Positions 49,008 to 58,014 of a stretch of 64,000 bases of DNA are shown here, piece after piece (positions within the stretch are counted from its first letter, which is position 1; each line of letters starts with the position of its first letter). The notes under the pieces were generated by a model. That model was not told the origin of the DNA. It saw nothing but the letters and a program-made list of their open reading frames with translations, and ran no database searches. Source of the DNA: Sphingomonas faeni (GTDB lineage Bacteria > Pseudomonadota > Alphaproteobacteria > Sphingomonadales > Sphingomonadaceae); assembly GCF_024273235.1 (NCBI RefSeq), contig NZ_JANBVH010000001.1, positions 1 to 64,000 of the forward strand, given 5' to 3'. Both the position numbers and the translations under genes were made by a program.

Positions 49008-49801
49008 CCATCCGTACCATTCTCGTCGACGACGAGCCGCTGGCGATCCAGGGGCTGGAACTCCGACTCCAGGCCCATGAAGACGTCGAGATCATCGAAA
49101 AATGCTCGAACGGCCGCGAGGCCATCCGCGCGATCAAGACGCACAAGCCCGACCTCGTCTTCCTCGACATCCAGATGCCGGGCTTCGACGGGTTCTCCGT
49201 CGTGCAGGGCCTGATGGAGGTCGAGCCGCCGCTGTTCGTGTTCGTCACCGCCTATTCGGACCACGCCTTGCGCGCGTTCGAGGCGCAGGCGGTCGATTAC
49301 CTGATGAAGCCGGTCGAGGAGTCGCGGCTGGCGGACACGATCGAGCGGGTTCGGCAGCGTCTGTCCGAAAAGCGCGGCGTCGAGGAAGTCGATCGGTTGC
49401 GCGAAGTGCTCGCCGATGTCGCGCCGGATGCGGCGGCCGACATGCCGGATGGCGACGCGGTGTCGGCGAACCGGTTCGAGAAGCTCATCAACATCAAGGA
49501 TCGCGGGCAGATCTTCCGTGTCGATGTGGATACGATCGAGCGGATCGATGCCGCGGGCGATTACATGTGCATCTATACTGGCGATAATACGCTGATCCTG
49601 CGCGAGACGATGAAGGATCTGGAGAAGCGGCTCGATCCGCGCAGGTTCCAGCGGGTGCATCGGTCTACGATCGTGAATTTGGATCTGGTGAAGCAGGTCA
49701 AGCCGCATACCAACGGCGAATGCTTCCTGGTGCTGAATTCGGGCGCGAGCGTGAAGGTTTCGCGGTCGTATCGCGATGTGGTGGCGCGGTTCGTTCATTG
49801 A
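49004..49801 (+). CDS. LytTR-type response regulator
   Basis: A 265-residue regulator with a receiver domain (phosphorylated Asp55 in VFLDIQMPG, acidic pair DDE at residues 9-11, Lys in YLMKPVE) and a C-terminal LytTR DNA-binding domain from about residue 160 (FRVDVDTIERIDAAGDYMCIYT in shortened form, RFQRVHRSTIVNLD). It is translationally coupled to the LytS-type kinase. The SleB-type wall hydrolase gene follows 175 bases later and is a possible target. Confidence 0.94.
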   Translation: MTIRTILVDDEPLAIQGLELRLQAHEDVEIIEKCSNGREAIRAIKTHKPDLVFLDIQMPGFDGFSVVQGLMEVEPPLFVFVTAYSDHALRAFEAQAVDYLMKPVEESRLADTIERVRQRLSEKRGVEEVDRLREVLADVAPDAAADMPDGDAVSANRFEKLINIKDRGQIFRVDVDTIERIDAAGDYMCIYTGDNTLILRETMKDLEKRLDPRRFQRVHRSTIVNLDLVKQVKPHTNGECFLVLNSGASVKVSRSYRDVVARFVH

Positions 49802-49806
49802 TTTTG

Positions 49807-49926
49807 ATCCTCCCCTGGAAGGGGAGGTGGATGCCGAAGCCAGACGCAGGGGTATCGACCTCTCGATAGCGTGATACCCCTCCGTCAGCCCTGCGGGCTG
49901 CCACCTCCCCTTGCAGGGGAGGATTG
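49807..49926. repeat. R4-type palindromic repeat, shorter-arm copy
   Basis: TCCTCCCCTGGAAGGGGAGG left end and CCTCCCCTTGCAGGGGAGGA right end; the middle has GGGGTATC/GATACCCC. It starts 6 bases after the regulator stop codon. Confidence 0.82.
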
Positions 49927-49975
49927 AGGGAGCGCATTAACCAGTCCCTAAACCCCCGCGTCCTAGGGCGGGGGA

Positions 49976-50986
49976 ATGAAGAACTCGGGTTTCGGCCTTT
50001 ACCGCCACGCGCTGATTAGCCTGCCCGCGTTGGTGATGGCGACATCGTGCGTGCCGGCCGAGCGGCCTGCGGCGGTCGCCCGGGTTCAGCCGGAGCGCAA
50101 TTCACGCGCTCTGTTGCAACGGATGGCGCTGCATGTGCCGGATGATATTTCGGCGAAAATCGCGACCGCCGCGCCTGATGCTCCTTTTGCGGTCGCGGCG
50201 GCGTTCGTTGCGCCGCCCTTTGTGACTTCGACCTCCGTAGACGACGCAAGCCGGGCGGCGGAGTGCCTGACCGCGGCGGTGTATTATGAGGCGCGGTCGC
50301 AGTCGGTGGAGGGGCAGCGGGCGGTCGCGCAGGTCGTGTTGAACCGGGTGCGCGACCGGGCCTTTCCGAACAGCGTTTGCGGGGTCGTGTATCAGGGGGC
50401 CAAGCGGCGAACGGGGTGCCAGTTCAGCTTTACGTGCGATGGTTCGATGAACCGGCCGCGGGAATTGGGGGCTTGGGACCGCGCGCGCGCGGTTGCGGCG
50501 GCGGCGCTTGGCGGGAGCGTGTATGCGCCGGTCGGGGCGGCTACGTCGTTTCATACGACGAGCATTTTGCCGTGGTGGGCGTCGAGTCTGGCGCGGATCA
50601 CGACAGTCGGGGCGCACGTGTTTTACCGCTGGCAGGGGGCGCTGGAGCAGGCGCTCACGTTTCGGCAGGCTTATGCTGGGGTGGAGCCTGGAGTTCGGAG
50701 TGGTTTTGCGGGTGGTGGCGTGGCGACGGTGGCGGCGCAGGTTGCCGGCGTTTCGGTGCATTATGGCAATCGGGAGATCGCCGCGGACTTGGGTGCGGGG
50801 CCGGACGATGCGGTGCATGGGGTGACGGTACACCGGGGGGTGCCGCGCGCTGGCTCGACGATGGCGGGTGCGGCGATTGTGCCTACGCGGCTGGTTTCGG
50901 GGGTCCGGGTTCACGTTGGTGGCCGGGCTTCGGCGCTGCTTGGCGGCGGTGAAGGCGCGGACGCGATCGTTTCTGACGAGACCTAA
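49976..50986 (+). CDS. SleB-type cell wall hydrolase
   Basis: A 336-residue peptidoglycan lytic enzyme of the Hydrolase_2/SleB family. A signal or lipoprotein-like leader (LPALVMATSCVPA, with Cys at about residue 26) is followed by a linker and the catalytic domain at about residues 95-200, with the conserved CLTAAVYYEARSQSVEGQRA (catalytic Glu) and QFSFTCDG. The last 130 residues are Gly/Ala/Val-rich and not part of the family. It would act in the periplasm. Its place behind the LytS/LytTR pair suggests possible control by that system. Confidence 0.85.
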   Translation: MKNSGFGLYRHALISLPALVMATSCVPAERPAAVARVQPERNSRALLQRMALHVPDDISAKIATAAPDAPFAVAAAFVAPPFVTSTSVDDASRAAECLTAAVYYEARSQSVEGQRAVAQVVLNRVRDRAFPNSVCGVVYQGAKRRTGCQFSFTCDGSMNRPRELGAWDRARAVAAAALGGSVYAPVGAATSFHTTSILPWWASSLARITTVGAHVFYRWQGALEQALTFRQAYAGVEPGVRSGFAGGGVATVAAQVAGVSVHYGNREIAADLGAGPDDAVHGVTVHRGVPRAGSTMAGAAIVPTRLVSGVRVHVGGRASALLGGGEGADAIVSDET

Positions 50987-50999
50987 CCTACCCACAGCA

Positions 51000-51107
51000 C
51001 CACCCCGGCGGAGGCCGGGGCCCAGTTGGGGGACGGCGTCAACGGCGGACCGCGCCTCATCACGACGGCCTTTCCACTTGGGCCCCGGCCTTCGCCGGGG
51101 TGGTGGT
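51000..51107. repeat. R1 palindromic repeat, copy 7
   Basis: Left loop GGAG with CCCAGTTGGG; right loop CTTC with CACTTGGGCC. Together with the next R3 copy it fills most of the gene-free 50987-51409. Confidence 0.85.
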
Positions 51108-51217
51108 AGGAGGGAAACTCTCCTTCTTGTTGCTCCCGCGCAAACGCTGCGCAACCCTCCGGAAGCCCGTTCAAGCTACGTCCGGCAGGGTGACACCCCG
51201 GTTGGCTGGAACGTCTT

Positions 51218-51329
51218 CTCCCCTCCCTGGAAGGGAGGGGCCGGGGGTGGGTCGGGTTCCGCGTGGTCCGTCCGTCGTGGCTCACACCGGCCTACCCACC
51301 CCCTACCCCTCCCTTTCAGGGAGGGGGGC
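51218..51329. repeat. R3 palindromic repeat, copy 9
   Basis: CTCCCCTCCCTGGAAGGGAG left, CCCTTTCAGGGAGGGGGG right, before the ABC-F gene. Confidence 0.85.
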
Positions 51330-51409
51330 GCGGCTCGACCTTGGCGGGCTTGCGCGCGCCCTTCCCCCGACCCTCGCAAAACCATGCTGCATCTGCTAAC
51401 GGCTCGCGC

Positions 51410-53278
51410 ATGCTGAACCTGAACAATATCACGGTGCGCCTGGGCGGACGCGTTATCCTCGATGGCGCCACCGCCGCGTTGCCGCCGGGCTCGCGCGTCG
51501 GGCTGATCGGGCGCAACGGCGCGGGCAAGTCGACGATGGTGCGCGTGATCGCAGGGCAATTGGAGCCAGACGACGGCTCGGCGGACATGCCGCGGGGCGC
51601 GCGGATCGGCTACCTCGCGCAGGAAGCGCCGCACGGTGTGAAGACGCCGTTCGAGACCGTGCTCGAAGCCGATCTGGAGCGCGCCGCGCTGATGATCGAG
51701 AGCGAGACGAGTGAGGATCCCGACCGGCTCGGCGACGTGTACGAGCGGCTGATCGCGATCGACGCCTATACCGCGCCCGCGCGCGCCGCGCAGATCCTGC
51801 TCGGGCTCGGGTTCGACGAGGATATGCAGGCGCGCACGCTCGACAGCTTTTCGGGTGGCTGGAAGATGCGCGTGGCGCTGGCCGCGCTGCTGTTCTCGCA
51901 GCCGGACCTGCTGCTGCTCGACGAGCCTTCGAACCATCTCGATCTCGAAGCGGTGATGTGGCTGGAGGACTTCCTCAAGGGCTACAAGGCGACGATCGTG
52001 GTGGTGAGCCACGAGCGCGATTTCCTCAACAACGTGGTCGATCACATCCTGCATCTGCAGGGCGGCAAGATCACGCTGTATCCCGGCGGCTACGACGCGT
52101 TCGAGCGGCAGCGTGCCGAGCGTCTCGCGCAGATCGAGGCGGCGCGGGCGAACCAAGCGGTGCAGCGCGAGAAGCTGCAGGAATATATCGCGAAGAATTC
52201 CGCGCGCGCTTCGACCGCGAAGCAGGCACAGTCGCGGCAGAAGATGCTGTCGAAGATGCAGCCGATCGCCGAGAGCTATAACGATCCGACGCTGTCGTTC
52301 GGCTTCCCCAACCCGACCGAGCTGCGTCCGCCGTTGATCACGCTGGACATGGCGACGGTTGGCTATGCCGACGTGCCGATTTTGAAGCGGCTCAACATGC
52401 GGCTCGATCCCGACGACCGGGTCGCGCTGCTCGGGCGCAACGGCAACGGCAAGACCACGCTTGCGCGGCTGCTGGCGGCGCAGCTGACGCCGATGGACGG
52501 CGAGATGTCGTCATCGGGCAAGATGAAGGTCGGGTATTTCACCCAGTATCAGGTCGAGGAACTCGATCCGACCGATTCGCCGATCGAGCACATGTCGCAC
52601 CTGATGAAGGGCGCGACGCCGGCCGCAGTGCGGGCTCAGCTTGGGCGATTCGGCTTCTCGGGCGATAAGGCGACGACCAAGGTCGGCAAGCTGTCCGGCG
52701 GCGAGCGGGCACGCCTCGCGCTGGCGCTGATCACGCGCGATGCGCCGCATCTGCTGATCCTCGATGAGCCGACCAACCATCTGGACGTCGATGCCCGCGA
52801 GGCGCTGGTGCAGGCGCTCAACGCCTATACCGGCGCGGTCGTGCTGGTCAGCCATGACCGGCACATGCTGGAACTGACTGCGGACCGGCTGGTGCTGGTC
52901 GATGACGGGACGGCGAAGGAATTCGACGGCAGCCTCGACGATTACATCGCGTTCGTCCTGAAGGGCGACAGCGGCAAGGGCGATGCGGCGTCGAAGGCCG
53001 ACAAGAAGGCGGGGAAGAAGGCTGCGGCGGATGCGAAGAGCAACGACGCGGCGTTGCGGAAGGCTTTGCGCGAGATCGAGGAGCAGACCGCGAAGTTCAC
53101 CAAGGAGCGGAACGCGCTCGATCGTGCGATGGTCGATCCGGCGAATGCGGAGCCGCGGTTTTCGCGGATGACGATGGGGGATCTGAGCAAGCGTCGCGCA
53201 GAGGTGAACGCGAAGCTGGAGGCCAGCGAGGCGAAGTGGCTTGAGGCTAGCGAGGCGCTGGAGGGGGTGGAGGCTTAA
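51410..53278 (+). CDS. ABC-F family ATPase (Uup/YheS group)
   Basis: A 622-residue soluble protein with two ATP-binding cassettes and no membrane part; ABC-F proteins act on ribosomes to relieve stalls or in related roles. Walker A motifs are GRNGAGKST (residues 34-42) and GRNGNGKTT (about 340). Signatures are FSGGWKMRVALA and LSGGERARLALA, and Walker B motifs are LLLLDEPSNHLD and LLILDEPTNHLD. A charged linker rich in Lys/Asp/Ala (from about residue 520) leads to a C-terminal coiled coil. The ATG at 51410 is chosen because the family begins MLNLNNITVRLGG. Confidence 0.93.
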   Translation: MLNLNNITVRLGGRVILDGATAALPPGSRVGLIGRNGAGKSTMVRVIAGQLEPDDGSADMPRGARIGYLAQEAPHGVKTPFETVLEADLERAALMIESETSEDPDRLGDVYERLIAIDAYTAPARAAQILLGLGFDEDMQARTLDSFSGGWKMRVALAALLFSQPDLLLLDEPSNHLDLEAVMWLEDFLKGYKATIVVVSHERDFLNNVVDHILHLQGGKITLYPGGYDAFERQRAERLAQIEAARANQAVQREKLQEYIAKNSARASTAKQAQSRQKMLSKMQPIAESYNDPTLSFGFPNPTELRPPLITLDMATVGYADVPILKRLNMRLDPDDRVALLGRNGNGKTTLARLLAAQLTPMDGEMSSSGKMKVGYFTQYQVEELDPTDSPIEHMSHLMKGATPAAVRAQLGRFGFSGDKATTKVGKLSGGERARLALALITRDAPHLLILDEPTNHLDVDAREALVQALNAYTGAVVLVSHDRHMLELTADRLVLVDDGTAKEFDGSLDDYIAFVLKGDSGKGDAASKADKKAGKKAAADAKSNDAALRKALREIEEQTAKFTKERNALDRAMVDPANAEPRFSRMTMGDLSKRRAEVNAKLEASEAKWLEASEALEGVEA

Positions 53279-53322
53279 GCCTCTACGTCCAGTTCTCGCT
53301 CTCGCCTTCGTCACCACCCCGC

Positions 53323-53647
53323 CGTCATCCCAGCGAAAACTGGGATCTCCCCATTCGGGTCGCTGCGTTCGCCAATTGGGATACCCCAGCTTTCGCTGGG
53401 GTGACGGGATTTGGTGCACCGGCCAACTTCCGTTTCCCCATCCGTCGTCCCGGCGAAAGCCGGGATCTCCCCGTTCGGGTCGCGGCATCCGCCAAACGGG
53501 ATACCCCAGCTTTCGCTGGGGTGACGGGATTTGGTGCACCGGCCAACTTCCGTTTCTCCATCCGTCGTCCCGGCGAAAGCCGGGATCTCCCCGTTCGGGT
53601 TGCAGCATCCGCCAAACGGGATACCCCAGCTTTCGCTGGGGTGACGG
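53323..53647. repeat. R5 tandem array with 120-base period
   Basis: Three R5 elements at 53323-53407, 53443-53527 and 53563-53647, each with CCCAGC(T)TTCGCTGGG-type ends. The second and third units, with their 35-base spacer GATTTGGTGCACCGGCCAAC..., are almost identical over 120 bases. A degraded tail of GTGACGGGACTTGGCTG repeats continues to about 53740. Confidence 0.92.
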
Positions 53648-53828
53648 GACTTGGCTGGGGTGACGGGACTTGGCTGTGGCGGCGGGATTGGGTCAGGGCG
53701 ACGGGATTTGGTCAGGATGCCGGCATCGGGCCACAACTACGGGATTTGGCGGGTGAGCGGATTTGGCTGAATGACGGGTTCAGCTATCCGCTGTTGAGAA
53801 GTCCCGACCGAGCGTCGGGACGTGCTTG

Positions 53829-53940
53829 CTCCCCTCCCTGGAAGGGAGGGGTTGGGGGTGGGTCGGGTTCCGCGTGTTCAGGCGGTTGCGGCACAAGCGG
53901 CATACCCACCCCCGGCCCCTCCCTTTCAGGGAGGGGGGAA
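53829..53940. repeat. R3 palindromic repeat, copy 10
   Basis: CTCCCCTCCCTGGAAGGGAG left, CCCTTTCAGGGAGGGGGGAA right, ending 8 bases before the DUF3297 stop codon. Confidence 0.85.
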
Positions 53941-53947
53941 GATCAGG

Positions 53948-54265
53948 TTAGCCCTCAGCTTCGTCCGTAGCTGCCGGCCGTTCGAACCAGGCCTCTACAG
54001 GCCCTACCAGCTTCAACGTCAGGGGATTGCCGTTGCGATCCACCTTCTTGCCGAGCGCGACGCGGATCCAGCCTTCCGAGATGCAATATTCCTCGACGTC
54101 GTGGCGCACCTTGTCCTTGAAGCGGATGCCGATGCCGCGTTCGAGCAGGTCCTGCTGGAAGAACGGGCTGCGCTGGTTGATCGAGAGGCGATCGGGGGGC
54201 GTGTCGCCGGTTGCGGCCGGGGTGACGGCGGCTTCGGTCTCGGGCGTGTTGGGCGTGTCGGTCAT
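53948..54265 (-). CDS. DUF3297 family protein
   Basis: A 105-residue small soluble protein. A variable Thr/Pro/Glu-rich head (about 25 residues) is followed by the conserved DUF3297 body PPDRLSINQRSPFFQQDLLERGIGIRF (shortened) and the VEEYCISEGWIRVALGKKVDRNGNPL segment. The family has no known function. The ATG at 54265 begins MTDTPNTPE. An R3 repeat directly adjoins its 3' end. Confidence 0.85.
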   Translation of the reverse strand: MTDTPNTPETEAAVTPAATGDTPPDRLSINQRSPFFQQDLLERGIGIRFKDKVRHDVEEYCISEGWIRVALGKKVDRNGNPLTLKLVGPVEAWFERPAATDEAEG

Positions 54266-54336
54266 GGTCGCGCGTCTAGCGGCAAGCGCCTGCCCCGCGC
54301 CAGAAAAAAGCACGCGCCAGGAATAAGCATGGAACG

Positions 54337-54369
54337 CAAAAGAGGCGCCGGGATTGCTCCCGACGCCTC
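54337..54369 (-). terminator. Terminator of the glycine-rich exported protein gene
   Basis: GAGGCGCCGGGA (54342-54353) pairs with TCCCGACGCCTC (54358-54369) with one mismatch, and on the minus strand it is followed by TTTT. Confidence 0.85.
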
Positions 54370-54390
54370 CTTGCGATTGGTGTGTTGGGA

Positions 54391-54786
54391 TCAGCTGCAG
54401 ACCTGCACCGATACCCGGTCGCCGTAATAGGGATCGACGCGCCACTCGTTCCAGCACCGCGGACGATAATCCTCGCGGTAATAGGTTCGCACCGGCGGGT
54501 TGTAATAGGCCACGGGCGGTGGCGCGTAATAGCCGCCATTGTAATAGCCGCGGTCGTAATAGCGGTTGCGATTGTTGCTGCTCGCGATCGCTGCGCCGAC
54601 ACCCAAGCCGAGGATGCCGCCGAGCACTGCCGCACCGGCTGCATTGCCGCCGCCACGATGACCATGCCAGCCGCGGCCATAGCCGCCACGGCCCCAACGC
54701 TGCGCATCGGCCGGTACCGCCGCCGTCAGCGCGGTCGCTGCGAGGGCCACGCCCAAACCTGCCTTCTTCAAAAATCCGTTCATCAT
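54391..54786 (-). CDS. Exported glycine-zipper-like protein
   Basis: A 131-residue protein with a signal peptide (cleavage after PADA, about residue 28). A Gly/Arg/His-rich stretch follows, then a hydrophobic glycine zipper (AAGAAVLGGILGLGVGAAIA, about residues 50-70) and a Tyr/Pro-rich tail (YYNGGYYAPPPVAYYNPPVR) with two cysteines near the end. This resembles small outer-membrane or periplasmic zipper proteins, but no family assignment is firm. A second ATG three bases downstream is also possible. A good terminator follows. Confidence 0.78.
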   Translation of the reverse strand: MMNGFLKKAGLGVALAATALTAAVPADAQRWGRGGYGRGWHGHRGGGNAAGAAVLGGILGLGVGAAIASSNNRNRYYDRGYYNGGYYAPPPVAYYNPPVRTYYREDYRPRCWNEWRVDPYYGDRVSVQVCS

Positions 54787-54988
54787 CCGAACTCCGTTAC
54801 TAGTTACGCCCGGTCCGCCTGAGACAAACGCATAAGTGTCCGACCGTGTTTCAGGCTCTAGGCGATTCGGTCTGAACTGCGCCGGAACGGGCTGTTAACC
54901 CACGGTATAACTGTGTGGTCCCGCGCAGGGACACCCGGTGGCGGCGCACGTCTGGGCTTCGTTCACGATTTTGGGATAGGGTGGCGCC

Positions 54989-55663
54989 ATGCGCAAAACC
55001 ATGACGATGCGATCGATCGCCTTTGCCGTTCTAGGGGGTAGTGCCGTGCTGATCGGCGGGCTGGCCTTGTCGGGATCGCCGGTAAAGGTGCGGGCGGCGG
55101 AAGCGCCGGCGCGGGTGGCCAGGGCGCAGGTCGCGCCGCCTGCCCCGAAAGCCGTGCCGAAGCCCGCGCCGATAATGGCCGCGGCGGAGCCGGACGAGGG
55201 GTATGTCGTGAAGCGGGTGCTGGATGTGCCCGAGCCGCTGCGACATGGCGCCTATTACTGGGATACGGAGGGCGTGCCCGAGGGGCCGATCGTGATCACC
55301 GTCGACCTCGTCGCGCAGACCTTGTCGATCTTTCGCGCGGGGTACGAGATCGGGACGGCGGCGGTGATCTACGGCGCGGACGAGAAGCCGACGCCGCTGG
55401 GGGTGTTCACGGTCACGCAGAAGGACGCGCATCATGTGTCGAACCTGTACGGCGCGCCGATGCCGTACATGCTGCGGCTGACCAATGACGGGATTTCGAT
55501 CCATGGCAGCAAGCTTATGGAGGGGAAATATGCGACGCATGGCTGCGTGGGCGTGCCGACCGCGTTTGCGAAACTGATCTTCGGGCAGGTTAAGCTGGGG
55601 GATCGGGTGATCGTGACGAGTGGCGAGATGTTGGAGCGGGGCGGGCGGATTACTGCTGCCTGA
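54989..55663 (+). CDS. L,D-transpeptidase (YkuD domain)
   Basis: A 224-residue exported enzyme that would cross-link peptidoglycan or attach proteins to it through a catalytic cysteine. The N-terminal signal (about residues 8-33) leads into an Ala/Pro linker, then the YkuD fold with ITVDLVAQTLSIFRAG and GISIHGSKL. The active site reads THGCVGVP where most family members have SHGC(I/V)R; the arginine after the cysteine is replaced by glycine, so activity could be altered. It is monocistronic, divergent from the zipper protein. Confidence 0.87.
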   Translation: MRKTMTMRSIAFAVLGGSAVLIGGLALSGSPVKVRAAEAPARVARAQVAPPAPKAVPKPAPIMAAAEPDEGYVVKRVLDVPEPLRHGAYYWDTEGVPEGPIVITVDLVAQTLSIFRAGYEIGTAAVIYGADEKPTPLGVFTVTQKDAHHVSNLYGAPMPYMLRLTNDGISIHGSKLMEGKYATHGCVGVPTAFAKLIFGQVKLGDRVIVTSGEMLERGGRITAA

Positions 55664-55799
55664 TTGCGCGCTGTTTCGGGCGGTGGCGCGCCTTGCCCTC
55701 ACCTTCGCCGCCTTCGGCGTCTCTTCCTCTATCGGTGGGTGAGGAACCTTTAGTTTCCTAGACTAGATTTGATTCGCCACGTCACCGTGGAGGGCGCCG

Positions 55800-55914
55800 C
55801 TCCCCCCTCCCTGGAAGGTAGGGGTTGGGGGTGGGTCGGTCGGCTTTAGCCACTGGCGTTCGATAATGCGGAAGCCGACCCACCCCCGGCCCCTCCCTTC
55901 CAGGGAGGGGGAAA
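55800..55914. repeat. R3 palindromic repeat, copy 11
   Basis: CTCCCCCCTCCCTGGAAGGTAG left (one stem change) and CCCTTCCAGGGAGGGGGAAA right. It lies in the 416-base gene-free gap between the convergent L,D-transpeptidase and typA. Confidence 0.82.
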
Positions 55915-55946
55915 AGCTGGGCTGGTCATATCTTCACGCACGAACG

Positions 55947-55976
55947 AAAAGGGCCGGAGGTTTCCCCCCGGCCCTT
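55947..55976 (-). terminator. Rho-independent terminator of typA
   Basis: GGGCCGG (55951-55957) pairs with CCGGCCC (55968-55974), and TTTT follows on the minus strand. Confidence 0.85.
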
Positions 55977-55998
55977 CTGCATTTCCTAGCCAGCGCGC

Positions 55999-56064
55999 CG
56001 CGGCAAAGCCGCGTCGTCGGACCTCGCCTGAGCGAGGCCGGCCGAGCTTGTAAGCTTGGCCGGC
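55999..56064. other. Cluster of three consecutive hairpins after typA
   Basis: CGCGGC-AAA-GCCGCG (55999-56013), CCTCGC-CTGA-GCGAGG (56022-56037) and a 28-base near-perfect palindrome GCCGGCCGAGCTTGTAAGCT... (56037-56064) follow one another with few bases between. They lie between the typA stop and its terminator. Confidence 0.75.
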
Positions 56065-56079
56065 TTCGCCGTGCCAGGC

Positions 56080-57924
56080 TTACGCGCTCTGCTTAGCCCG
56101 GCTCGCGCGCTTGCGCTCGTTGGCGTCCAGGAAGCGCTTGCGCAGGCGGATCGACTTCGGCGTGACTTCGACCATCTCGTCGTCGTCGATGTACGCGATC
56201 GCCTGCTCCAGCGTCGCGCGCTTCGGTGGGGACAGGCGGACCTGGTCGTCCTTGCCGCCGCTCGCGCGGAAGTTGGTCAGCGCCTTGGTCTTCATCGGGT
56301 TGACCTCGAGGTCGTCCGGCTTGGCGTTCTCGCCGACGATCATGCCCTCATAGAGAGCCTCGCCGTGGCCCACGAACAGGATGCCGCGCTCTTCGAGCGG
56401 ACCCAGCGCGTAGTTGTTCGCCTCGCCCGAACCGTTCGAGATCAGCACGCCGTTCTTGCGACCCTCGATCGGACCCTTGTGCGGGCCATACTTCTCGAAC
56501 AGCCGGTTCATGATGCCCGTGCCGCGCGTGTCGGACAGGAATTCGCCATGATAGCCGATCATCCCGCGCGACGGCGCCGAGAAGGTGATGCGGGTCTTGC
56601 CGCCGGTCGACGGACGCATGTCGGTCATCTCGGCCTTACGGGTGTTCATCTTCTCGACGACGGTGCCCGAATGCTCCTCGTCGACGTCGATGATGACGGT
56701 CTCGTACGGCTCGGTCTTCTTGCCGTTCTCGTCCTCGCCGAACAGCACGCGCGGACGCGAGATGCCCAGCTCGAAGCCCTCGCGGCGCATCGTCTCGATC
56801 AGCACGCCCAGCTGAAGCTCGCCGCGGCCGGCGACTTCGAAGCTGTCCTTGTCGGCCGCCTCGGTCACCTTCACGGCGACGTTCGACTCGGCTTCGCGGA
56901 ACAGGCGCTCGCGGATCATGCGGCTCGTCACCTTGGTGCCCTCGCGGCCTGCCATCGGCGAATCGTTCACGGCAAACCGCATCGACAGCGTGGGGGGATC
57001 GATCGGCTGCGCATGCAGCGGCTCGGTCACCGTGATGTCGGCGATCGTGTCGGCCACGGTCGCAACCGAAAGCCCTGCGAGCGAGATGATGTCGCCGGCC
57101 TTGGCTTCGTCGACCGGCACGCGGTCGAGACCGCGGAACGACATGATCTTGGAGGCGCGCCCGGTCTCGATGATCTTGCCGTCGTTGTTCAGCGCGTGGA
57201 TCGGCTGGTTGGTCTTCACGGTACCCGAATTGACGCGACCGGTGAGGACGCGGCCGAGGAACGGATCGCGGTCGAGCAGCGTGACGAGGAAGGTGAACGG
57301 CACGCCGGCGACTTCCACGGCGGGCGGCGGCACGTGCTTCACGATCGTCTCGAACATCGGGATCAGCGTGCCTTCGCGCGCGTCCATGTCGGTCGAGGCA
57401 TAGCCGTTGCGACCCGATGCGTAGAGCACGGGGAAGTCGAGCTGGTCGTCGTTCGCGTCGAGCGACACGAACAGGTCGAACACTTCGTCGAGCACTTCCT
57501 GGATGCGCGCGTCGTTACGATCGACCTTGTTGACGACGACGATCGGCTTCAGGCCGAGCGCGAGCGCCTTGCCGGTGACGAACTTGGTCTGCGGCATCGC
57601 GCCTTCCGACGAATCGACCAGCAGGACGACGCCGTCGACCATCGACAGGATGCGCTCGACTTCGCCGCCGAAATCGGCGTGGCCGGGCGTGTCGACGATG
57701 TTGATGCGGATGCTCTCGGACTCGCCGGGAGGGGTCCAGTCGACCGAGGTCGGCTTGGCGAGAATGGTGATGCCACGCTCTTTTTCGAGGTCGTTCGAAT
57801 CCATTGCGCGCTCTTCGACGCGCTGGTTGTCGCGGAAGGTGCCGGACTGGCGGAAGAGCTGGTCGACCAGCGTCGTCTTGCCGTGATCGACGTGCGCAAT
57901 GATCGCCACGTTGCGGAGGCTCAT
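56080..57924 (-). CDS. typA: Translational GTPase TypA/BipA
   Basis: Ribosome-binding GTPase needed at low temperature or stress, related to EF-G. Motifs: [14 protein letters not shown] (P loop), switch [19 protein letters not shown], then the EF-G-like domains and the TypA-specific C-terminal domain. 614 residues is the normal length. It ends with a lysine/arginine-rich tail ([17 protein letters not shown]). It is preceded on the minus-strand side by the metalloprotease gene and appears single. Confidence 0.96.
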   Translation of the reverse strand: MSLRNVAIIAHVDHGKTTLVDQLFRQSGTFRDNQRVEERAMDSNDLEKERGITILAKPTSVDWTPPGESESIRINIVDTPGHADFGGEVERILSMVDGVVLLVDSSEGAMPQTKFVTGKALALGLKPIVVVNKVDRNDARIQEVLDEVFDLFVSLDANDDQLDFPVLYASGRNGYASTDMDAREGTLIPMFETIVKHVPPPAVEVAGVPFTFLVTLLDRDPFLGRVLTGRVNSGTVKTNQPIHALNNDGKIIETGRASKIMSFRGLDRVPVDEAKAGDIISLAGLSVATVADTIADITVTEPLHAQPIDPPTLSMRFAVNDSPMAGREGTKVTSRMIRERLFREAESNVAVKVTEAADKDSFEVAGRGELQLGVLIETMRREGFELGISRPRVLFGEDENGKKTEPYETVIIDVDEEHSGTVVEKMNTRKAEMTDMRPSTGGKTRITFSAPSRGMIGYHGEFLSDTRGTGIMNRLFEKYGPHKGPIEGRKNGVLISNGSGEANNYALGPLEERGILFVGHGEALYEGMIVGENAKPDDLEVNPMKTKALTNFRASGGKDDQVRLSPPKRATLEQAIAYIDDDEMVEVTPKSIRLRKRFLDANERKRASRAKQSA

Positions 57925-58014
57925 GAATGTATTCTCTTAATCGAGGAACGGGGTTGGCGCGCGCCATAGCGTAATTGTTGCGCCGCGGGAAGACGCAGCG
58001 GGATTTCGTCGCCT

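Noticed and set aside
53323..53647. CRISPR array
   Set aside because: Units are 120 bases, palindromic along their length and nearly identical in the supposed spacers; no cas gene is near.
53829..53940. R3 elements as simple transcription terminators
   Set aside because: They lack a T run after the stem, occur inside operons and before genes, and share one orientation regardless of gene direction.
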